A stretch of 64,000 nt of DNA from Arcicella gelida (GTDB lineage: Bacteria > Bacteroidota > Bacteroidia > Cytophagales > Spirosomataceae): positions 84,090 through 148,089 of the forward strand of contig NZ_JAYGIL010000015.1 in assembly GCF_034931025.1 (NCBI RefSeq), in the 5' to 3' direction. Shown in pieces: positions 26,157 through 34,999 of this stretch (position 1 is the stretch's first letter; each line of letters opens with the position of its first letter). Both the position numbers and the translations under genes were made by a program. The notes under the pieces were generated by a model. The model was not told where the DNA came from. It saw only the letters and a program-made list of their open reading frames with translations, and did not search any database.

Positions 26157-27812
26157 TTAAAATAATTTTAATAGCTCAGAAATGGTAGCGTTCGTCAAAT
26201 CGAAAATGAGATGAGGAAAAATACCAAATACCAAAGCCAAGATTGCTAAAGGATAGAGCATTGATTTTTCTCTGAAGTTTAAGTCTTCTAAAGCTCCTTC
26301 AAATTGTCTAACCCAGTATTTCCCAAAGAAAATTCTTTGTAAAGTCCAGAGGAAATAACCAGCGCCTAAAACCAAACCAAATGCAGCGATTGCCGTTAAC
26401 CATCTTGGAATTAACGGGCTATTAAAACCGCCCATTAAAGTAAATACTTCACCAATGAAACCTGAAAAAGCAGGTAAACCCAAAGAGGCAAAAAAGGCAA
26501 TAGCTGTCATGGCTGTGTATAATGGCATTTTATTCGCCAAACCTTGATAGCTATCAATACGGCGGTCGTGTGTGCGGTCATACAAAACACCCACCAATAA
26601 AAACAACATTGCCGAAAGTACTCCATGCGAAAACATTTGATAGACCGCTCCGTTGATACCTTCGCTGGTTAATGAGCCAATTCCTAAGAGGACAAAACCC
26701 ATGTGCGAAACCGAAGAGTAAGCAATCATTTTCTTCAAATCATTCATGGCTAAAGCATTGAATGCTCCGTAAATAATGGATAATACACCAAAGGCTACAA
26801 TCACAAAAGCGTATTCAGTCGCTACTTCTGGAAAAATTGGATAGGCAATTCTTAAAAAACCATAACCACCAATTTTCAATAATATACCTGCAAGTACAAC
26901 CGAAACTGGTGTTGGTGCTTCTACGTGGGCATCTGGCAACCAAGTATGTACTGGTACAGCTGGTAATTTAATACCAAAGCCTATCATCAATAAAATAAAA
27001 GCTAAAGCACGAGCAGAGAAATTGAAAATCTGAGTTCCAGATAAAATATTTAACCAAGAATCAGGAAGGAAATTCCCTGCATCTGGCATAAATCGTAAAT
27101 CAAAAGTATGTACAATTTGCTCTGAAGGAATTTTTAGGTCTTTCAACAGGTTTTGTACTTCTGTAATAATTTGTGGCGTGATTTCCGAAACATCATTAAT
27201 TAAACCAATTCTGACAGCCGTTTCTACTGGGTCAACTACTGAAAGATACAGGGCAATCATTACGATTAAGATAAAAATAGAGCCGAATAGAGTATAAAGG
27301 AAAAATTTGATAGAAGCATATTCTTTTCTTGGTCCGCCCCAAATACCAATCAAAAAGTACATGGGTAACAGCATGAATTCAAAGAAAAGATAGAACAAGA
27401 ACATATCCAAAGCCATAAAACAACCAATCACTGAACCTGTCAATAGCAAGTAAAGCGAAAAGTATCCTCTTTCTTTTTGTTCAATTTGAAAAGATGAAAT
27501 CGCTCCAATAAACATCACAATGCCCGTCAATAAAACCATTGGCATACTGATACCATCTACGCCCAAAAGGTAGTCGATAGAACCAATACCCAAATTTCCC
27601 AATGGTATCGTTATCCAATCCAATTGTTCAAGGAATTGATAATCGGCAACATCGTAGTTGAAATTTTGGTATAAGTAAATACAAATCGCTAATTCTATCG
27701 CTGTAACGCCTAGCGTAAACCATTTGAAATAAGCTTTGAATTGGTCTGGTGAAAAAGCCACAACCAACGAAGCAATCAATGGTAAAAATATAAGTACTGA
27801 TAAAATGGGCAT
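26157..27812 (-). CDS. nuoM: NADH-quinone oxidoreductase subunit M
   Basis: 551 residues with about 14 membrane segments. The key motifs of the antiporter-like subunit are present: FLFYLFFEFMLLPMYFLIGI with the conserved membrane Glu, LPAVPVHTWLPDAHVEAPTP, VVLAGILLKIGGYGFLRIA with the conserved Lys, and KKMIAYSSVSHMGFVLLG. An insert of about 60 residues between segments (about 190-250, LINDVSEITPQIITEV...) is longer than in E. coli NuoM. It lies 45 bp downstream of nuoL on the same strand. Confidence 0.97.
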   Translation of the reverse strand: MPILSVLIFLPLIASLVVAFSPDQFKAYFKWFTLGVTAIELAICIYLYQNFNYDVADYQFLEQLDWITIPLGNLGIGSIDYLLGVDGISMPMVLLTGIVMFIGAISSFQIEQKERGYFSLYLLLTGSVIGCFMALDMFLFYLFFEFMLLPMYFLIGIWGGPRKEYASIKFFLYTLFGSIFILIVMIALYLSVVDPVETAVRIGLINDVSEITPQIITEVQNLLKDLKIPSEQIVHTFDLRFMPDAGNFLPDSWLNILSGTQIFNFSARALAFILLMIGFGIKLPAVPVHTWLPDAHVEAPTPVSVVLAGILLKIGGYGFLRIAYPIFPEVATEYAFVIVAFGVLSIIYGAFNALAMNDLKKMIAYSSVSHMGFVLLGIGSLTSEGINGAVYQMFSHGVLSAMLFLLVGVLYDRTHDRRIDSYQGLANKMPLYTAMTAIAFFASLGLPAFSGFIGEVFTLMGGFNSPLIPRWLTAIAAFGLVLGAGYFLWTLQRIFFGKYWVRQFEGALEDLNFREKSMLYPLAILALVFGIFPHLIFDLTNATISELLKLF

Positions 27813-27857
27813 AATGATATAAGAATAATTGTGTTTGCTGGAGTCTCAAACGCAATA

Positions 27858-29777
27858 TCAAGATGAAAAAACGATAAAAATAACCAATGCAATCAAGCCT
27901 AAAAACGACATGGCTACATAAAGTTGCACTTTACCCGCTTGTACTGAACGAGTAACTTTTCCGATTAGTCCAGCAAAAAATGCCATCGCATTCGGAATTC
28001 CATCAATAAATTTGGCATCAAACCAAGCAATCATACTAGCAATTACTACTTGTATTTTAGCAAATCCATTTACGAATTGGTCAAGATAATCTTTGTCTAA
28101 TACTTGTAATAAACCTGATGTTTTCAATACTGGATTAACAAAGGTTTTTTGATAAAGAACGTCTAAAGTCGGAACTGTAAATTCAAATACTTTATTTCTG
28201 GATAAATAACCTAAAGCAATTCCCGCAAAAGCCAAGCCAGTAGAAAGATAAGCAACCCAATGATTTTCGCCTGATTTTTCTATTATTTCAGGTTTCATAA
28301 ATTCCCAAAACCAAGTACTTTCAGCATTGAGTGGATTGAAAGTAAATATAAAACCAATGGACAAAATCGCTAATAAACCGATGGGAAAAGTGATTTTCCA
28401 AGAACCTTCATGAATGGCAAATACATCTGCTTTTTCGTTTCTGAATTCACCGAAGAAAATCATCCAAACCTGACGAGTCATATAAAAAGCTGATAACAAA
28501 ATACCGATAAAAAATACTACGGATATTACTTGTAGGGCTAAACTTTGATGTTGTTCTGCCTGTGCAATTATTTGTGCAAGGATAGAATCTTTCGATAAAA
28601 ACCCAGAAAAGAAAGGAATCCCTGCCAACGCCAATGAACAAACCACATAACAAACGAAGGTAAAAGGCATTCTTTTACGTAAACCGCCCATTAATCGCAT
28701 ATCTTGTGTATCAAAACCGTGTCCTGCATGATGCAAAGCATGAATGATAGAACCCGCACTTAAAAATAATCCAGCTTTAAAGAAAGCATGGGTTAATAAA
28801 TGAAAAATAGAGGCATCAGAACCTACTCCTACAACCATTAAGCCGACCTGTGAAATGGTAGAATACGCTAAAGTCTTTTTAATATCTGTTTGAAAAATTG
28901 CATAAACTGAACCCATCAACATGGTAATACAGCCAACTGAAGCGACTAACACAGATTCATCAAAACCGAATAATGGATGAATACGAGCCAATAAATAAAC
29001 TCCAGCTACAACCATTGTGGCAGCGTGAATTAATGCTGAAACGGGCGTTGGTCCTTCCATCGCATCGGGCAACCAAGTATGCAATGGAAATTGTGCCGAT
29101 TTACCAATACATCCACAGAAAAGTAATAAGCCTGCTACTGGCACTAGCGAAGTATCTGAAACATTCGCCATTTCGCTACTAAATGATAGAAAATTGCTAT
29201 GTCCAAACAAGTAATAAGCTAGAAAAATCCCCAATAAGAAGCCTACATCACCCACACGATTCACGAGAAATGCCTTTTTGGAAGCATTCACGGCTTCTGG
29301 TTTTTGGTACCAGAAACCAATAAGCAAATAAGAACTCAAACCTACCAATTCCCAGAAAGCATACATTACCAATAAATTATCGGTCAAAACAATGCCAAGC
29401 ATCGAGAATACAAATAGGCTTAAGAAACCAACATAACGATATTGGTCGGGTTCTTTTTCCATATACTCTAACGAGAAAATCTGTACCAGTAAAGCAATGA
29501 AGTTTACTAATACCAACATCATTAAAGTCAGCGAATCTGTTAAGAAGCCAAAAGAGTAAGTTTCTTTTCCGAGTACAAACCAATTGAAAACCAAATGTGG
29601 ATTGGCGATGTGCAGATTTTGACGAAGAAGTACGATTGAAAAAATAAGGTTTAGCCCTGTTAAAGCGATACTTAGCCAAGCGGTCAAAGTATTATATTTT
29701 TTACCCAACAGAATTGGCATAATAAACCCTGCGAGTGGGGTTAGTAAAATGAGCCAAATCAAAGTGGAAGGATTCAT
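27858..29777 (-). CDS. nuoL: NADH-quinone oxidoreductase subunit L
   Basis: 639 residues with the NuoL signature: YAFWELVGLSSYLLIGFWY with the conserved Glu, QFPLHTWLPDAMEGPTPVSA, LIHAATMVVAGVYLLARI and KKTLAYSTISQVGLMVVGVG, then the C-terminal amphipathic and final helices. It is the most distal proton-pumping subunit of complex I. It is the first nuo gene of this block. No nuoA-K gene lies upstream, where a plus-strand thioesterase gene starts 222 bp away, so the rest of complex I is encoded elsewhere. A 7-bp hairpin (ACGAAGG/CCTTCGT) lies in its leader. Confidence 0.97.
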   Translation of the reverse strand: MNPSTLIWLILLTPLAGFIMPILLGKKYNTLTAWLSIALTGLNLIFSIVLLRQNLHIANPHLVFNWFVLGKETYSFGFLTDSLTLMMLVLVNFIALLVQIFSLEYMEKEPDQYRYVGFLSLFVFSMLGIVLTDNLLVMYAFWELVGLSSYLLIGFWYQKPEAVNASKKAFLVNRVGDVGFLLGIFLAYYLFGHSNFLSFSSEMANVSDTSLVPVAGLLLFCGCIGKSAQFPLHTWLPDAMEGPTPVSALIHAATMVVAGVYLLARIHPLFGFDESVLVASVGCITMLMGSVYAIFQTDIKKTLAYSTISQVGLMVVGVGSDASIFHLLTHAFFKAGLFLSAGSIIHALHHAGHGFDTQDMRLMGGLRKRMPFTFVCYVVCSLALAGIPFFSGFLSKDSILAQIIAQAEQHQSLALQVISVVFFIGILLSAFYMTRQVWMIFFGEFRNEKADVFAIHEGSWKITFPIGLLAILSIGFIFTFNPLNAESTWFWEFMKPEIIEKSGENHWVAYLSTGLAFAGIALGYLSRNKVFEFTVPTLDVLYQKTFVNPVLKTSGLLQVLDKDYLDQFVNGFAKIQVVIASMIAWFDAKFIDGIPNAMAFFAGLIGKVTRSVQAGKVQLYVAMSFLGLIALVIFIVFSS

Positions 29778-29999
29778 AAAGCTTAATCACGAAGGTTTTT
29801 ATACTCCTTCGTAGAGATTTTCTTGGAAAATTTCAATTTTTGTGCAAATATACGGGTCAAAATGTATTTACTCCTAATCGAATTCAGATAAAACCCACTA
29901 AGTTTGTGGAGTAATCTCTTAATATTCAATATTTCTTTGCAATTAATAGCATTTCCTTGCTTTATTTTATATTCTTAATTAACCAAATACTTTAATACG

Positions 30000-30575
30000 A
30001 TGGATAACGCAAAAACAGTAAACTATTCAAGAACGACCATTACAGAGCTAATGATTCCGTCTTATGCTAATTTTGGAGGGAAAATTCACGGAGGAATTTT
30101 ATTGTCATTAATGGATAAGGTGGCTTATGTATGTGCAGCCAAGCATTCGGGAACTTACGTCGTTACAGTATCGGTAGATAATGTTGAATTTAAACAACCC
30201 GTAGAAGTAGGTGAATTGGTTTCATTGCATGCTTCTGTAAATTATGTGGGCAATAGTTCTTTGATTGTAGGTATTAAAGTAGTGGCTGAGAATATCAAAA
30301 CGGCAAGTGTAAAACATACAAATACTTCTTATTTTACGATGGTTGCCAAAGATGATCATGGAAAATTGACGGCTGTTCCACCATTGATTTTAGAAAGTGA
30401 CGAAGACATCCGCAGGTTTTTGGAGGCACTCAAGCGTAAAGAAATCAAGAGTTCATACAAAGAGTTATTACATGATGCCAAAACTTGTATGGAAATTGAC
30501 GAAAACTTACATTTATTAGATGCCGAACGCTGTATTGTAAAGCGTGAAAAAGATATGCAGAGCGAATGGATATAA
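30000..30575 (+). CDS. Acyl-CoA thioesterase, hotdog fold
   Basis: 191 residues. A single hotdog domain (about 1-125) with the acyl-CoA hydrolase pattern: MIPSYANFGGKIHGGILLSLMD with the catalytic Asn/Gly region, VTVSVDNVEFKQPVEVGELV and VKHTNTSYFTMVA. The C-terminal 60 residues are a charged helix typical of the BACH/YciA group. It hydrolyses acyl-CoA to fatty acid and CoA in the cytoplasm; chain-length preference is unknown. It is divergent from nuoL. Confidence 0.9.
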   Translation: MDNAKTVNYSRTTITELMIPSYANFGGKIHGGILLSLMDKVAYVCAAKHSGTYVVTVSVDNVEFKQPVEVGELVSLHASVNYVGNSSLIVGIKVVAENIKTASVKHTNTSYFTMVAKDDHGKLTAVPPLILESDEDIRRFLEALKRKEIKSSYKELLHDAKTCMEIDENLHLLDAERCIVKREKDMQSEWI

Positions 30576-30590
30576 ATTAATAATTAGGTG

Positions 30591-30648
30591 TTTGGAATCA
30601 TTTTGAAGCCAAGAGAAAATGGCGTATTTTTACAAAATTGATTCCAAA
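30591..30648 (+). repeat. Inverted repeat after the thioesterase gene
   Basis: Perfect 10-bp arms TTTGGAATCA (30591-30600) and TGATTCCAAA (30639-30648), 38 bp apart, starting 15 bp after the stop codon. It may be a transcript 3' end structure. There is no clear T-run. Confidence 0.5.
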
Positions 30649-30693
30649 GTTTATCCTAATCTACTTATCCCAAATCTCTCTAATTGAGTATTC

Positions 30694-31233
30694 ATGATGA
30701 AAATATTAAGAGTTATCCTCATTATCCTAGCAATTTTAGCTTCTCTTGCAGTTTTTTTTAGATTTTATTACACCAAATCGTTTAGTCCATCTTCAACGGC
30801 AGAATACGAAAAAAATGGTTTAAGTATTACTGTAGATTATTGTCAGCCTTCTAAAAAAGGCAGATTGATTTTTGGAACAGATACCGAAAAAGCCCTTGTG
30901 CCTTATGGAAAATGGTGGAGAACAGGAGCGAACGAAGCAACAGTTATCAAGTTTTCAAAAGATGTAACAATTGCAGGAAAATTACTCAAAGCAGGTACTT
31001 ATACGCTCTTTACGATTCCAGAAAAAGGAGATTGGACAATCATTTTTAATGCTGAAGTTGGGCAATGGGGTTTATCTTATGATGAAAAGAAAGATGTCTT
31101 GAAAGTAGCCGCTCCATCTACTCAAACAACAGATAGTGCAGAAAAATTTACCATTGATTTCAATGAAAAAGAAGTAGGCGTTGATATGATTTTACATTGG
31201 GATACTACAGTAGTAACTGTTCCAATTCAATAA
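30694..31233 (+). CDS. DUF2911 domain protein, membrane-anchored or exported
   Basis: 179 residues. The N-terminal segment (VILIILAILASLAVFFRFYY) is an uncleaved anchor or signal. The DUF2911 domain follows with VDYCQPSKKGRLIFG, LVPYGKWWRTGANEATVIKF, KAGTYTLFTIPEKGDWTIIF and the C-terminal VDMILHWDTTVVTVPI. The family is widespread in Bacteroidota and of unknown function. The start could be 30694 or 30697. Confidence 0.88.
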   Translation: MMKILRVILIILAILASLAVFFRFYYTKSFSPSSTAEYEKNGLSITVDYCQPSKKGRLIFGTDTEKALVPYGKWWRTGANEATVIKFSKDVTIAGKLLKAGTYTLFTIPEKGDWTIIFNAEVGQWGLSYDEKKDVLKVAAPSTQTTDSAEKFTIDFNEKEVGVDMILHWDTTVVTVPIQ

Positions 31234-31266
31234 TTGTATTTTGTATCAAAATCAAAAAATAAACAT

Positions 31267-31467
31267 TTTGCGGTTTTCTTCGGTTTTGATATGCTTGAAG
31301 TATCTCGTGATATACTTCAGGTATGTTGAGAGATACTAAATCCCGCAAAATACCGCAAAAAAGTATCTCGTGATATACTTCAAGTATCTCGTGAGATATA
31401 AATTACCGCATAATACCGCAAAAAAGAGTCTCTCGATATACTTTAAGTGTGTCGGGAGACTCTTTTT
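31267..31467. repeat. 63-bp tandem hairpin repeats (three copies)
   Basis: The word AAG(T/A)(A/G)TCTC followed by CG(T)GATATACTT begins at 31298, 31361 and 31424, exactly 63 bp apart, so there are three diverged copies. Each copy folds into a hairpin of about 17-22 bp. Units 1 and 2 are followed by CCGCA-AATACCGCAAAA, whose reverse complement (TTTTGCGGTTTT) precedes unit 1 at about 31267. Copy 1 has an in-frame stop where copy 2 is open, so the array is non-coding. The 378-bp gap 31234-31611 otherwise holds nothing I can name. Confidence 0.85.
31421..31467 (+). terminator. Terminator-like third hairpin of the 63-bp array
   Basis: Arms AAAAAGAGTCTC and GAGACTCTTTTT pair perfectly, and the stem extends inward by G-U and Watson-Crick pairs to a small loop. 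The descending arm supplies a T-run. It is bidirectional by symmetry and lies 188 bp after the DUF2911 gene. Confidence 0.7.
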
Positions 31468-31611
31468 GTATCAATAGCTATATAAAAAATATACACTCTT
31501 CAATCGTAAATGAAATATTTTATCTTTCATCTCAAACACTTCACCCTCTATTTTTTCAGCTTTAACCAATTTCTAAACTTATTCAGTTGATTTTTTTTAG
31601 TAATTTAAATC

Positions 31612-32634
31612 ATGGATAAAAATGAAAAATGGATATGTTGGTATAGCTCGCTATTGATTGCCTTGCTTGTTAACGCTACTCGTTTGTTAGCTTTGAGGGA
31701 GAAAGGTATTGTTGCTCGCTACTGGCAATTTGATTTTGCCGAATACAGTTTTCAATTGTTGTATAATTTGGCATTTTGTGGATTACTTTTTTACCTTAAT
31801 TTAAATCCTTACCGAAGCTTTGCACAAATTCTTTCACAAAAGAAATATGGTAAACTTTACTTGCTCAATGCTTTTGTGGTGCTTTTGGCTATCATACTTG
31901 GTTTGTGGGTACAGTCGCATTTATTTGCCGAAAATCATCTGAATGGCGTTGTGCGTGCTGGGTATGTAGCTCGTTTTGGGTTGAGTACTTTACTTGTTGC
32001 CATTATTGTTAAGATAATTTTATTGCTCCGAGAAAGTAAACGCAAAGACAATGAACATGAACAATTAAAAAGCCTTTACTTAGAGGCTCAGTTGGAGTTA
32101 CTGAAAGAACAACTCAATCCACATTTATTATTCAATTCACTCAGTAGTTTATCGGGTATCGTTAGGGAAAATCCCAAATTGGCACAATTTTATATCGTCC
32201 ATCTTTCCAAAGTATTTCGTCATGCTTTAGTGCGTGCTGGTACAAGTTTGGTTACTATAGAAGAAGAACTTAATTCGCTAAAATCTTATGAACAACTTAT
32301 TAAAATGCGTTTTGAAAATGCCTTTAGTGTGTTAATAGATATAGATGAATCTTATTTCAAGGCAATGATTCCACATTTATCTTTGCAACCTTTGTTAGAA
32401 AATGCTGCCAAACATAATATTGCCACGCTTGAAAAACCTTTGTCTGTACGCATTTATACGGAAGAAAAATGGCTAATTGTTAGTAATAATTTACAAGAAA
32501 TAACAACGCCAGAAAGTAGTACTGGTATAGGTTTGGTTAATCTGAATGAGCGTTTCAGATTACTTTTGAATACTGATATTGAGATTGAAAAAACAAAAGA
32601 ATCCTTTACTGTTAAATTGCCTATCAAAATATGA
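31612..32634 (+). CDS. LytS-type sensor histidine kinase
   Basis: 340 residues. About four membrane segments (residues 10-140) are followed by a coiled stretch and the His_kinase domain: LELLKEQLNPHLLFNSLSSL with His171, LQPLLENAAKHNI (N box) and TGIGLVNLNERF (G box). The stop overlaps the start of the next gene by four bases (ATGA), the usual arrangement for a LytS/LytTR pair. Confidence 0.94.
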   Translation: MDKNEKWICWYSSLLIALLVNATRLLALREKGIVARYWQFDFAEYSFQLLYNLAFCGLLFYLNLNPYRSFAQILSQKKYGKLYLLNAFVVLLAIILGLWVQSHLFAENHLNGVVRAGYVARFGLSTLLVAIIVKIILLLRESKRKDNEHEQLKSLYLEAQLELLKEQLNPHLLFNSLSSLSGIVRENPKLAQFYIVHLSKVFRHALVRAGTSLVTIEEELNSLKSYEQLIKMRFENAFSVLIDIDESYFKAMIPHLSLQPLLENAAKHNIATLEKPLSVRIYTEEKWLIVSNNLQEITTPESSTGIGLVNLNERFRLLLNTDIEIEKTKESFTVKLPIKI

Positions 32635-33410
32635 AAGATTTACGCTTAGTATTGGTAGAAGATGAGGTCGCCACTGCCCGAAATTTGGAATATGTATTGA
32701 AAAATCTAAACGAAAATATCAGCATTTTAGCCATACTTCAAAGTGTGAGCGAAGCGGTGAATTGGTTCGAGAACAATCAAGTACAATACGATGTAATTTT
32801 TATGGACATCAGGTTGGCGGATGGTTTATCGTTCGACATCTTTAAAAAAGTAAACATCCATCGTCCAGTTATTTTTGTGACCGCCTATAATGATTACGCC
32901 ATTCAAGCATTTAAAAATAATGGCATTGATTATATCCTGAAACCATTTGACGAACAGGAAATAGCAAAAGCCTTAGAAAAGTTTGAAAACCTAACAAAAC
33001 CTTCTGAACAGGAATTGGACGGGAAAAAGTTAGCCCAATTATTAGATAATGTAAATGCTGGACTAAAATCCTATAAAAAATCTTTCCTTGTTCATCATCG
33101 AGATAAGTTATTACCTTTAGAAACGGCTAAAATTGCTTGGTTTTATACCAGTAACGAAATCGTGTATGCCCATACTTTAGATGATAAGCAGTACATCATG
33201 GAGTTTACGATGGAACAATTAGAACAGCAAATTGACCCAGCATTATTTTTCAGGGCGAATCGTCAATTTATTGTCAATCGCATGGCTATTCTTGAAATTG
33301 AATTTTACTTCAATGGTCGCCTTTCTGTAAAAGTAAAACCCGAACCCACAGAACACATCTTAATCAGTAAAGCAAGAGTACCCGCCTTTAAAAGTTGGAT
33401 GAATCGCTAA
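32631..33410 (+). CDS. LytTR-family response regulator
   Basis: 259 residues. Receiver domain (1-125) with Glu10/Asp11, phospho-Asp59 (VIFMDIRLADG), a Thr in FVTAYND and Lys in YILKPFDEQE. The LytTR DNA-binding domain (about 150-259) has KSFLVHHRDKLLPLE, IAWFYTSNEIVYAHT and FFRANRQFIVNRMAI. It is translationally coupled to the kinase above, its cognate partner. Target genes are unknown; the fatty acid hydroxylase and following genes are the nearest candidates. Confidence 0.95.
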   Translation: MKDLRLVLVEDEVATARNLEYVLKNLNENISILAILQSVSEAVNWFENNQVQYDVIFMDIRLADGLSFDIFKKVNIHRPVIFVTAYNDYAIQAFKNNGIDYILKPFDEQEIAKALEKFENLTKPSEQELDGKKLAQLLDNVNAGLKSYKKSFLVHHRDKLLPLETAKIAWFYTSNEIVYAHTLDDKQYIMEFTMEQLEQQIDPALFFRANRQFIVNRMAILEIEFYFNGRLSVKVKPEPTEHILISKARVPAFKSWMNR

Positions 33411-33480
33411 GGATTCATAACTGGACAATTTCAAAAATGACGTACTATTTCCCAGAAAAAGGATAAAATTATTGTTCTTA

Positions 33481-33518
33481 TTCTATTAGCAGGCGAATTA
33501 ATTCGCCTGCTAATAGAA
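33481..33518. repeat. Dispersed palindromic repeat, family A, copy 2
   Basis: A perfect 38-bp palindrome: TTCTATTAGCAGGCGAATT followed directly by its reverse complement. The outer arms match copy 1 (2688-2725) exactly. The inner CAGGCG/CGCCTG replaces the CAAGTG/CACCCG of copy 1, with pairing kept. It lies 70 bp after the LytTR regulator in a 295-bp gap that otherwise shows no gene. Confidence 0.92.
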
Positions 33519-33705
33519 ATTTGTCTGGTAATCAAAGCTTATGATACGTTTTGAATTTAAAGCATTTATATACAATATTTTAACTTCGTTTGTTTTACAT
33601 CTAGTAATAAAATACTTCACCCTTTAGTTTTTCAGTCTCACCTTTTTTCGCAACGTTGCTATCATTTTTCTTAGCCAAATTTACATCGTATTTAATCCTA
33701 AGAAA

Positions 33706-34482
33706 ATGAAACATCTAATAGAACCTTTTCGCATTTATGTACTTCTATTTATTTTTCTGTTGATAAGTGCAGAGATTATTTGGAGTTGGAAAAAACAAAA
33801 AGCAACTTATGAACTAAAGGAAACACTTGCTAATATGATGATATTCATAGGTTTTCAGTTTTCAAAATACTTGTTTGCGGGTTATCAGCTAAGTACTTTG
33901 AGCTTTTTTGCAAAACATTCTTTTCTGACCTTGCCACATTCGCTGGGCATTTTTCTACTAACTTTTTTTGTCACAGATTTTATTTATTACTGGTTTCATC
34001 GGTCATCACATTTTTGGAAACCACTTTGGGCATTTCACCAAGTACATCATTCTGCGATGCGAATGAACCTTACAGCAGCTTATCGGCTCAATTGGTTTTC
34101 GGCAATTGTTAGTCCGTTGTTTTTTGTACCAGCTGCATTGTTGGGATTACCAATCGACTTTATCATACTTTCTTATGCCCTGAATCTAGTTTATCAATTC
34201 TTTTTACACACCGAAGCCGTTGGAAATTTGGGTGCTGTAGAAAAAGTTTTAGATACACCTTCATCCCATCGGGTGCATCACGGCAGTAACCCAATTTATA
34301 TAGATAAGAATTTTGGAGGAGTACTGATTATTTGGGATAGACTTTTTGGCACATATCAGCCCGAAACCGAGAAAGTACAGTACGGTTTAACCACAGGATT
34401 TTTAAGTTATAATCCCTTCAAATTAGTGTTACAGGGTTTTGTAGATTACTTCAAAACAATAAAATTCAGTAAAGTAGAATAG
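33706..34482 (+). CDS. Sterol desaturase / fatty acid hydroxylase family membrane protein
   Basis: 258 residues, with about five membrane segments and the three histidine boxes of the family: HRSSH (98-102), HQVHH (111-115) and HRVHH (188-192), with an extra His168 in FFLHTEA. These bind a di-iron centre. Bacterial members hydroxylate or desaturate lipid chains, carotenoids, sphingolipids or sterol-like compounds. In Bacteroidota, sphingolipid or ornithine-lipid modification is plausible, but the substrate cannot be read here. Confidence 0.9.
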   Translation: MKHLIEPFRIYVLLFIFLLISAEIIWSWKKQKATYELKETLANMMIFIGFQFSKYLFAGYQLSTLSFFAKHSFLTLPHSLGIFLLTFFVTDFIYYWFHRSSHFWKPLWAFHQVHHSAMRMNLTAAYRLNWFSAIVSPLFFVPAALLGLPIDFIILSYALNLVYQFFLHTEAVGNLGAVEKVLDTPSSHRVHHGSNPIYIDKNFGGVLIIWDRLFGTYQPETEKVQYGLTTGFLSYNPFKLVLQGFVDYFKTIKFSKVE

Positions 34483-34549
34483 AAACAAATGTTTAATCTC
34501 TAAATCAAGTACTTATAATTCATTCAATTAATAATAAACTATCAAAATC

Positions 34550-34948
34550 ATGAAAAATCACAAAAAAATCAACGTCGTATTAACAGTGTTTACACTCTTG
34601 TTTTTACTAATTTCTAAATCATCGTTCGCTCAAGGTTCGGGAAAACTAAAAGGAAGTACAGTCGAAGAAAGAGCCAGTTTTCAGACAGAATGGATGAAAG
34701 AAAAACTTCATCTTGATTCTGTTCAAGTACAAAAAGTAAAGGATATTAACCTAAAATACGCCTTGAAAAACGAACCAATTATGAAAAGTAGCGATGGTAA
34801 ATTGGCTAAGTTTCGACAATTAAAAGCCAATCAAAATGAAAAAGAAGCTGAACTTAAAAAAGTATTTAGCAGAGAGCAGTTCAAACAATACGAAGTAATT
34901 AAAGACGAATTACAAGATAAAATGAAGGAAAAAATGCGGAATCAATAA
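34550..34948 (+). CDS. Small secreted helical protein (Spy/CpxP-like)
   Basis: 132 residues. A signal peptide (LTVFTLLFLLISKSSFAQ) is followed by an all-helical, highly charged mature part. The pattern MKEKLHLDSVQVQKVKDINL, then LKKVFSREQFKQYEVIKDEL, resembles the LTxxQ repeats of Spy/CpxP periplasmic chaperones. The assignment is by pattern only. The gene is 67 bp after the hydroxylase gene and 51 bp before the lipoprotein hydrolase, so co-transcription is likely. Confidence 0.7.
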   Translation: MKNHKKINVVLTVFTLLFLLISKSSFAQGSGKLKGSTVEERASFQTEWMKEKLHLDSVQVQKVKDINLKYALKNEPIMKSSDGKLAKFRQLKANQNEKEAELKKVFSREQFKQYEVIKDELQDKMKEKMRNQ

Positions 34949-34999
34949 GCTTACAATAATGAAATCATTCAATAAAACCTCTTCTATTAATCCAAAAAA

